A DNA stretch of 64,000 nucleotides from Chiua virens (lineage: Eukaryota > Basidiomycota > Agaricomycetes > Boletales > Boletaceae), in the NCBI GenBank assembly GCA_019787685.1, contig JAHNUO010000015.1, forward strand, positions 248,001-312,000. The letters run 5' to 3'. The notes under the pieces are model-generated. The model made no database searches, was not told the origin of the DNA, and saw only the letters and a program-made list of their open reading frames with translations. The translations under genes were made by a program, and so were the position numbers. Below, piece after piece: positions 56,370 to 64,000 of this stretch. The first letter of the stretch is position 1, and every line of letters begins with the position of its first letter.

Positions 56370-58330
56370 CAGAAAGAAGAAGGCCAAACTGAGCCAAAGG
56401 CCTAATGCAAATCACTGTGATCATGTTGGCATGCAGAGATACAACTGCCGGAGTCTACTCCATGTGTCCTGTACACAGCAGCAAAGTACCTGTGGCACAA
56501 ATATCATTGTTACTATCCAACTCCATCATCATCAGCAACACAAACCTTATTATTATGTCACCATGCCACCTGAAGTTGCCCAGATTGTCTGTGACAACAT
56601 CAAGTGGAGTACCCCCATCTCGATTACACCAAAGGTGCAGGCATCATTCTCGCACTTGACAGGAAAGCAGATCCATTGAGCATGTACAGAAATGAGTGAG
56701 GTCCTCTGGAGGAAAGATCTTGCACAGCTTACATCTGCATGGCTGCTTCTTCAAGAGCTTGTGGACAACATTGATTTATTTCATGTTGACATACTAGAGA
56801 GCATCGAGCAGCTTTGTTGGGGAATGAAGAAATTGCATGGCTACTGAAAGGAAAGGTAATCAAAGTTGGTATTGATGCAACATGTAAGACACAATTGTTG
56901 TTACTGAAGTGATACTCACATCAAATAACCATGATAGATGACACAACCTCAAAGAATCTCGAGCTATACAGTGTCTTGGGTGAGTATGATAATGCATGAT
57001 TCCCACTGTCATACTGTGTGTTATCGACAGCAAGTGCACTTGACATTGGCAAGCAGAAAAGAGCACTCACCATGTGGGTCACACATCTGTGTGATGCATA
57101 CATATGGTGTCAAATCTGTCTTTGCACATGTTGACAAGGACATGGCAGAGATTGGTATACTGTGCAACATATGGGCCAGCAAGATACAACTGTGTTGGTG
57201 GCACTTGCGACAGGCTATACAAGAATGGCTAGCAAAAAATGAACTCAGTACTATGCCATACAATGCCCATCATGCACAGGCAAAGTTCACATTTATTGAT
57301 GGAACCTTTGTTCCCCTAGGCAAGTCAGATACCAGCAAACATAAAGGAGGGGCCATGTGACGTGGATGAAGCCCCTCATCCCAGCCCAAACACCATACTC
57401 CTTCACGTACCTTGCCTACCAACAACAGCCTCACCACTCATCTCACACCTGGTCAAGCTTGAGCAGGAACTCAACCATGCCACCAGGGACATGTGCAGTG
57501 AAAAAATAACAACTAAACTACCTCCAAGACCTATGATCAAAGGTAGAGGCAGGGTGAAGGAGGAGAATGAGAAACAGACCTTTTGTCCAGGTCAATTCTA
57601 CAAGGTAATCATCAATATAATGGAGGAACATCTATGCACACATCCCCTCATCCCAGGATACTTCTATCTGAGCCAATCTGGAATACATGAATGGGCTGTG
57701 AAGCAAATGTATCAGTTCTGTACTAAAAATAACTTGTGGGAAGTCTGGGCTTACCTATGGGAGAATTGGTACCATGCAGGACGATGGGAATTGTGGGCAC
57801 ACTTGTACTACAATGAAGTTCCTGTCTTGACAACCACAATGATCCTGGAGAGCCAGTGAGTAAATATCCAAGTCAACATATTACAAGCATGTAGCATTTA
57901 CTTACCATGCAACAGCTAGTGCTATATCAAACACAACTTCCTTCATAACTTCCACAAACCTCATGTGGATCTCCTGGTATGGATTCTTGTCACAAAATTA
58001 GCACCAACATACTACCAGAAGTTAAACCAGTTGATGAATGACAACAGGCATTATCGTGAACTTTTGTCCTGGTGAAAAGCATTCAAACATGATTGGAAAT
58101 GCTCTGCCATGACACCAATTACTTTACCACTCAATGACAAATATAGGCCCAACATACTCACATGGGTATGCACATGCCCACAGTTCTGCAAGAGCCATTT
58201 CCTCCTCTGCAAACCTCTTGTACAGTCTATTCATCTTGTCCCCCCAATCTACTTCCTTGAGGTAAAACATAACCAAACAATACCATCCTGGAAACATGCA
58301 TTACTCATTCCATTGGATATGCAGATCTAG
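56370..58330 (+). pseudogene. MULE transposase with SWIM zinc finger
   Basis: N-terminal block: MQRYNCRSLLHVSCT, IIVTIQLHHHQQHKPYYYVT and PPEVAQIVCDNIKWSTP (about 56430-56625). Core: TYGVKSVFAHVDKDMAEIGI (about 57100-57155) and ASKIQLCWWHLRQAIQEWLA (57175-57235). The frame 57362-57859 carries KQTFCPGQFYKVIINIMEEH, HPLIPGYFYLSQSGIHEWAV and VWAYLWENWYHAGRWELWA. A 60-bp intron (57856-57915) leads to YIKHNFLHNFHKPHVDLLVW. Then TPITLPLNDKYRPNILTWVC and the SWIM motif CTCPQFCKSHFLLCKPLV (about 58163-58217), where the usual CKH reads CKP. The order matches the common mushroom SWIM/MULE transposase. Stops and frameshifts disable it. The TIRs were not found. Confidence 0.87.
57856..57915 (+). other. 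Spliceosomal intron in the MULE gene, 60 bp
   Basis: Donor GTGAGTAA, acceptor CAACAG. Splicing joins MILES to H-stop-C-YIKHNF; the stop and Cys (TAG TGC) correspond to WR (TGG CGC) by two transitions. Confidence 0.72.
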
Positions 58331-58401
58331 CCATCAATGAGCACCCAGGTACCCAACAGTGAAAATATCAAGGACCTGCATGACAACAATAGCAATAAAT
58401 C

Positions 58402-58436
<35 letters not shown>
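58402..58436 (+). repeat. (CAA)n microsatellite
   Basis: About 11 uninterrupted CAA/AAC units just past the MULE remnant. Confidence 0.95.
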
Positions 58437-58934
58437 GAGTTATTGATGTGGGGGATTACGAACCTGGACAACATAAAACAATAGGGAGAAAAGCTGATTG
58501 TGCGTGTAAACTTGCTGCATGAATTTGCTAATGGCCTATTGTACCAAGTCCAATTCAACAACCATTGATGGGTGGAAATGGTAGAGTGTGAAGGGGCATC
58601 ACTGTTTTGGTTGGCCAGTAGCTGCCTCAATTGAGAATGCCAGTTTAGCTCAATGAGGAGGACATTGCCAATGATGTGGGAGAGGGCAATGATAAGCACA
58701 ATGTTTTATTGCATGTGGCCCCCATGCAGAGATACTATGAATTGATGAACTTGTTGATTAATCTCACACACACTTATCACATTAATTTTTGTTTTATAAA
58801 AATTTGTTGACAAAAATAAACATTTGTCTTTGTTTGGTTGTTATCCCAGGGAAAGACATAAGGTACTTGTTCTTTCCAATATTGCAGCCAGTACCCTATT
58901 GTTGAGGTCAGTATAGAAAATCACCAGCCAGGGA

Positions 58935-60240
58935 GATCACTTACCTTGTGGCACATTAACAGTTTCAGCAAGGGCTTTGTTAAAAAACTTGATGCTCTTG
59001 AGATCAAGGAAATCAGGGTGGTCTACAAAGGAGTTAACCAAAGCACTATTGCACTGAGCAATTAGCTTGGCATGCTCAATGATAGGATGAAAGCTGATGG
59101 GATAGGCATGGAGCTTGGTTGGGTACCCTTTCAAGGGATCTGTGAGGGCATCCACATGTGGTACTTGAGGTGGAATGGACAAGGCTTGGAATACAAGGAA
59201 TGAGCCTGGGATGAAGAAAAAAAATGCAGTGTACTACCATTGTGGACATGGGATGGTCATTAGCACTGGTGTTTTGTTGCTGAAAATGGACACCATGAAG
59301 AGCAGATGGGTCCAGAGGATGGGAAAAGCAGTTGCATTGATGGTATTTGTTACAATTACGTTTCACTCATTATTCTTTCATCTTCCTACTCAATACTCTA
59401 CTCCATTACAAGATACTTTACTATCTATTATGGCATTAATGCCTCATGCCAAGACTGTCCAAAGGATCACATCCTACTGGTTACCACAACTTATCACATT
59501 ATGATATCTATTTATATCATCATCCATGCACAACACATGTGTTATCACACACAGTCATCATTATGACTCCTTATGACTCATATTTATTATTAAAGCAGTG
59601 CTTATCTCATAACATGCTTATAATGCATTGTTACTGCACCTGCAACACATGTCCTTATCTATGACTCACACACCATGCATTAACCTCATGCATCACTGCC
59701 AGATACCTGTGTACCTCATGTGTTCCTCATGTATTCACACCTTATCTACCAATAAGAACACTATTACTTATCTATGTATTTCATACTCTGATTCATACTC
59801 CGATGTACCAGTAGTATATAAACCCCATGAATGCAGCCAAAGGAACTCTAACAAAGTTCACCTTTGGATTTCCCCCATTGACACTCATCGTTGGATCTTC
59901 TCTATAGTTCTTGCCTCACTCATCAGATTCCACTTGCATTCCATCCTTAACACTGACCAACAACCCATTCACAAGTTTCCTCATAGTCCACATTTGTTCT
60001 AGGTTGTTACAGTATTCATCGACAACGTCACGAGCAGTGCCATCATTTGGGCCTTCATTGATGGACCAGGTAGAATCAATTGATTATGTTAATATATCCA
60101 TTTTAGTGAATAGCAAACTCACCTATGTCATGATCCTTAGAAATGAAGCAACAAGCATTGGTGGGATCATTCAGGGAGTATTCCTCAGCAAACAAGGTAG
60201 GATCTGGGTGGGAGGTGAGTCAATTAATCATTGAAGTACA
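58935..60240 (-). pseudogene. Unrecognised gene interrupted by solo LTR-D
   Basis: Reading the minus strand and skipping the LTR with one GTATT copy, the frame runs SINEGPNDGTARDVVDEY into HQCNCFSHPLDPSALHGVHF (about 60065-59270) and on to about 59080. A second frame reads HVDALTDPLKGYPTKLHAYP, HAKLIAQCNSALVNSF and FFNKALAETVNVPQGK (59150-58940). An upstream exon candidate (DPTLFAEEYSLNDPTNACC, about 60205-60140) sits before a GTGAGT donor. Coding across the LTR scar shows it was a continuous gene before insertion. I do not recognise the protein; it could be a host gene or another transposon. Confidence 0.5.
59348..60011 (+). repeat. Solo LTR-D, 664 bp, target duplication GTATT
   Basis: Starts TGTTACAATTACG, ends TAGGTTGTTACA. 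GTATT at 59343-59347 and 60012-60016. It shares with LTR-C the blocks GACTGTCCAAAGGATCA, AGTATATAAACCCCATGAAT, CTCTAACAAAGTTC and TTGTTCTAGGTTGTT, so C and D are sister families with a longer U3 in D. Confidence 0.95.
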
Positions 60241-62275
60241 AACACTTAACTAATGTCACTATTGTTAGGAATTCATCAGATAGCAGAAAAACTGTCCTGT
60301 TCTAGGATACAAGTTAGTACATAGCATGAATTGATGTGATAGTGCAAACCCCAAAGTGCCATCTTGCTGATACATTCATTCTCATTGGGTGATACTTCAT
60401 CAATGAACAGTTCATCTGGCTGATGATGGACAAAAGCTGCCTGACTAGGTTTAGACCTGGGATGATCATTACCAATCTCCCTGGCTTTGTCATCTAGATC
60501 AGCATTGTCATATAACAAGGATTTTGAGGCATCTGAAGGGTATTGTAATTAATGGACAGTACCTTCTATATTATATGCCAAATATGTTCTTGTGATGGGT
60601 ACATGAGTTTCTTGCTGATCTTGATCTATCCTAAAGGGAACTTGTGACCCAGAGAAAGTCCAAATGGTGAACTTGTTGAAAGGTACTAGGACAGTGGAAC
60701 CACTCCAAGAAGGGGGATCAACAGAACTGCAATAAAAGGAAGGGGCTATAGAGCCACCATGAAAGGGGGCTGGGAAACCACCATGAGAAGAAGGGGCCAA
60801 GGAACCAACATGAAGGAGAACAGCACTATGGGTGGACACAGTGAAGGCTTTGCAAGAAATGTGTGAAGCGTCAGGGCAATCAAACTGTGATAAGCAGAAG
60901 CAGAAACATGTGAGAGAGGCCAAGCTTGCATGTGAGGCACAGAGAGGCTTCTGATGAGAGGGTTCTCCCTTCAAGCAGGACACTGCAGCTGTAATGAGAG
61001 CCTTCCGATGAAGCTTCATAGGCAGGTAGAGGTGGTGGACAAGTACTTAGGTAGATCAGAGAGTTGATGAGAGCCTGTGGTCACTTAGCCATCAGAGAAC
61101 AAATAGTAAAACATGTATCTTGTCACCAGAATACTTTCCTGAAGTAGGGGCCCTTGCATCAATAGCAAATGAAGCTGTGGGATTCAATGGCTCATTGACA
61201 GCAGCATCCATAAACTTGGACACCTTGGCAAAGCTCTGAGTTTAGATATGCTTGATATTCTTGAATTGAGTTTTTTGTTCACCCTTTCCCATGTTAGCCC
61301 TAGAAGATTGATAGGGAGCGGTATCTGAACCCATGACGATAGTAAGTGGCTGCTATCTTTGCCATTCTAAGACCAACCTCCATCACCCCTGTCTCCACTT
61401 GCATTCATTCTCTTGCAGGGATCCATAGCTTAGGTACTGTTATTATTCACTGTCTGAAAATTATGTTTTGACTTTGAATGAGTCACAGCTTTCCCCATTG
61501 CAAGAAAATCACAAAAAGAGTGGGAAAAAGGGACAAAGTACCAACATGGGGTGGCACAAAATCAAGCTGGTTGCTGCACCAATACGAGATCAGTGCAGAC
61601 CTTTATACTTATTACCAGAAAGCATTATTACCTTTGCTTGTTCCTGGGTCTGCCTGACATAGTGCTAACAGATTGTTACTGTATGAGTCAAAAGACACAT
61701 TGCATTTGAGCCCAGCACACATCTTTGTTACATATAACACCAGCTGTATAACCTAATTAGGACAAGTGATCAATTGTAGCCAACTTGAAGTTGTTGTATT
61801 GTCATACTATATATATAATGTACCATTGCTTGACAGCCTAATATATACAACAAAACAATGGGTACACATGACAAATGTCCCTCCCTCCAGTAGTGTTATT
61901 CATTGGTGACTTCTCTTGGACATCATGGGGTGAGCTTCACCATCCACTTTGTGTTTTGCAGGAATAACAAGCTATTTGCATGCATCAGCCTCTTGTGATG
62001 AAATCACCTTTGGCTCCTGTACCTTAGAAAATGCATCAAGCAGAATATTTCTGAGAATATTGTGAGTGAGGGGTGTACCATCCAGATCCTGGTGGCCATT
62101 GCAAATGGCACTGTAGAGTCTTCACACATACATACAGTGCCAAATTCTTGAAGTAGGGAACAAAGTATCCCAATGGCACCTGCATTAGAACTTTGACCTC
62201 AGACTGAGTTTTGCAGTTTGCCCATGCATGCAAATCCATAGAGTGAGTGGGAAAAGGTTCTACTCCTGGGCTAGA
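60241..62275 (-). other. Unrecognised minus-strand frames
   Basis: Open frames at 60276-60518 (acidic/hydrophilic: DNADLDDKAREIGNDHPR), 60549-61019 (156 codons; Cys/Ser/His-rich, CLKGEPSHQKPLCASHASL) and 62036-62281 (MQVPLGYFVPYFKNLAL). They may belong to the unrecognised gene at 58935-60240 or to another element. No domain known to me. No repeats seen. Confidence 0.35.
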
Positions 62276-62735
62276 TGTCATATACCACTCTGTTCTCTGT
62301 TTCTCTAGATATAACTCTGATTCTCTTAGACATGAACTCTAGGTCAATCTCCTGCAGGACATAACTCCACAATCCTGGACCTTCTGTCATGTATATATTT
62401 TTTCCTTTTTGTTGTAGTTCATAACCTGTGTCTTGCTTACAAGCACAGCTCTGGCTTCCTCAGTACCTGACTTACATCCAGCTATGTAGTTTTCTGATCT
62501 CTTGTCTTACTCAGAATTAGTCATTCTCCGTTTCTCCATATTATTTATCTCCTTACTCCATGACTAATCATTATGTTTCCTCCAAGTATATAAACTGTAG
62601 TTACTTCAATTGTAACTTCAGTCTAAATATTAGTTTATTTGTATGACTCACTCCAAACACTCTGAGAAGTCCTTGACGGTCTTCACTCTGCTCAACTCCA
62701 CTTTATGTGTTGAGTCTTACCTCTACCTCTATTCT
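62276..62735 (+). repeat. LTR-A, 3'-truncated
   Basis: Begins TGTCATATACCACTCTG, runs through TAACCTGTGTCTTGCTTA, AGTATATAAACTGTAG (62585-62600) and CTCAACTCCACTTTATG, and loses similarity at about 62735, where Plavaka coding sequence starts. It reads opposite to the Plavaka fragment. Confidence 0.87.
62585..62594 (+). promoter_or_regulatory. TATA box of LTR-A
   Basis: AGTATATAAACTGTAG is conserved in the copies at 3864 (+), 8310 (-) and 43564 (-). The probable transcription start lies about 30 bases further on. Confidence 0.5.
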
Positions 62736-62739
62736 GCAT

Positions 62740-63710
62740 GACCTGTCCCTTCTGGTCATGCACTTGAGAGAGTACAGACCTGACAAGGTGTCCACTTCAG
62801 TAGACACATTGAAGTGTTGCACATATGTGACAAAGGTGTCAATACCAAGAACCTGAAAGACAAGTTGTAATTGCACAACCATATGTTCTAGGGGATCAGT
62901 TTGAATCAGTAAGCTAAAGAACAAGAAACTGCAAGCACACCATTTAGGTCCCTAGCAAGCCAGTCACTATCAGCTGTTAGACTGATGATCACATAGTCAT
63001 AGCAACCAGAAGGAGGTTTCTGTGAAGCAGGAGCAATAACAAGTGTCTGTGCAGGCTCCACCAATTCCAGGTGGTGCCAGGTCCATAACTACACCTGGAT
63101 CTGGACCAAATCTGCAATTTCTGAGTTGAAGGAATGGAATGAGTCACAGGCACACTCCAACCTGCCACCTTGTGTGGTCCACCAACCGAGCAGTGGTGTA
63201 AATATCCAATAATGGCATTAGGAAGGTCCGAAAGTCTGAAGATTTGTGAAGCTTCATGGATGGTAGTACTGAAGGTAGGCTTGAGGGCTAAATGAATGGC
63301 TATGGTACATGAGGCAAATGATCACAATAGGAGGGGGGCACTAGGGGGTGTATTATCAGTGAGGTCTCAAGCAATCTGGAAATAATCCACAATAGGGCGA
63401 GTTGAAAAGTGGTAAAGGGACCAATTCCATTCTTTCACACCTGGTTCATGTTCCTCTTCATCTTTGTTGTCATTGTTTCTATCAGGTGCTAGTGGTTTGT
63501 CAAGCTTGAGGATGGTTGCAATCTGTGTCACAAGATTGAAGCAAAAACATTTGTCAATGTGATTGAGATAGTGAGTGATTTGAGAATAGTAGTCCTGGTT
63601 ATTGCCAGAGTGTGCGGGATTTTTAACTTTAGTAATGTGGGCATGTTCCGTGATATCTGCACTCTGCTGTATCACGGCACCCAAGTCCTGAATGGAAGGC
63701 ACTACATGTT
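62740..63710 (-). pseudogene. Plavaka transposase C-terminal fragment
   Basis: Sense: DITEHAHITKVKNPAHSGNN, YYSQITHYLNHIDKCFCFNL (63702-63530). Then TIAIHLALKPTFSTTIHEAS, RLSDLPNAIIGYLHH (about 63315-63220), CYDYVIISLTADSDWLARDL and VVQLQLVFQVLGIDTFVTYV (about 62890-62830), ending QHFNVSTEVD. The C-terminal run HxVxQxRxxFxP...YVQxFxxT is typical of Plavaka proteins. Two or more frameshifts. An intron or leader lies upstream before LTR-D begins at 63775. Confidence 0.85.
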
Positions 63711-63774
63711 ATGATTCATCTTTTTCTTTTACCTTTACTTTGATTTCACTATCCTTGGTACTACAGGTACTAAC

Positions 63775-64000
63775 TGTTACAATCACGTTTCACTCATTAA
63801 TCTTTTCGCCTTCCTACTCATTCTCTCATCCATCATACAAGATACACAATATCTATTACGGCATACTTTGCCTCATGCTAAGGCTATACTCAGGATCTTA
63901 TCCTATTGGTCACCACATTATGATATTTATATCATCATCATTAGACACGTGTTAACACATGATGTCATAACCCATGCACAACACACATGTATTTACACAT
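63775..64000 (+). repeat. LTR-D, 5' part, running off the window
   Basis: Starts TGTTACAATCACGTTTC and aligns with 59348 onward (CACTCATTAATCTTTTCG; TCATGCTAAGGCTATACTCA; GACACGTGTTAACACAT). The 3' end and any target duplication lie beyond 64000. Confidence 0.9.

Noticed and set aside
58337..58522. Asn-rich protein from the CAA repeat
   Set aside because: The frame is a translated (CAA)n microsatellite beyond the MULE end, with no conserved flanks.
1..64000. CRISPR array or bacterial operon
   Set aside because: No regularly spaced short identical repeats, introns are present, and all identified genes are eukaryotic transposon genes.

Overview
This window looks like a transposon-dominated, probably heterochromatic stretch of a basidiomycete (Agaricomycetes) genome. 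The case rests on Plavaka-type DDE transposases, a SWIM-domain MULE transposase of the mushroom type, a Harbinger transposase/Myb-SANT pair, 50-60 bp GT-AG introns, and chromodomain-type Ty3 and Ty1/copia elements. No intact host gene could be recognised, and I saw no rRNA, tRNA or CRISPR. Most reading frames are broken. Many in-frame stops look like C:G to T:A transitions (CGA to TGA, CAG to TAG, TGG to TAG/TGA), as expected from cytosine-methylation or RIP-like decay.

Layout. 1-4134: Ty3/gypsy pol end and 3' LTR (family LTR-A), with Tc1 element 1 inside the LTR. 4140-6560: near-complete decayed Plavaka gene (-). 6890-7215: pyrimidine-rich degenerate minisatellite. 8042-8631: LTR-A copy. 8924-9140: MITE-like unit. 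10636-16860: full-length 6.2-kb non-LTR retrotransposon (-) with an 8-bp target duplication. 19946-21510: copia RT/RNase H and its 3' LTR (family LTR-B). 25740-27265: copia 5' LTR and gag split by a solo LTR-C. 29130-29559: second solo LTR-C. 30942-34360: rearranged mosaic of copia pieces. 34380-35747: LTR-E element with a near-perfect giant palindrome. 35750-35960: pogo-like fragment. 36053-36990 and 37911-40028: further deleted copia copies. 40815-41105: 42-bp minisatellite. 41710-43850: solo LTR-A split by Tc1 element 2. 45550-50020: LTR-A, hAT and Harbinger remnants. 51660-54560: Plavaka N-terminus, gypsy gag, copia integrase. 56370-58330: MULE gene. 58935-60240: unrecognised gene split by solo LTR-D. 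62276-64000: LTR-A, Plavaka C-terminus, and the start of another LTR-D.

The history can be partly read from nesting. LTR retrotransposons entered first. Many recombined to solo LTRs (target duplications CTGTA, GTTGC, AGTTG, GTATT are still visible). Tc1 elements then hit LTR-A copies at TA sites, and copia LTRs landed in older copia elements.

The most unusual signal is in the copia-type LTRs LTR-B and LTR-E. Both carry a stem-loop whose arms differ in sequence but keep complementarity, and whose loop is conserved. Its 3' arm is followed, in only some copies, by a 50-54 bp block that starts GTATGT (GTATAT in one copy), ends CAG and repeats the 3' arm. Copies without the block look exactly as if an intron had been spliced out. 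The second strong signal is the two-sided architecture of the Tc1 terminal repeats.
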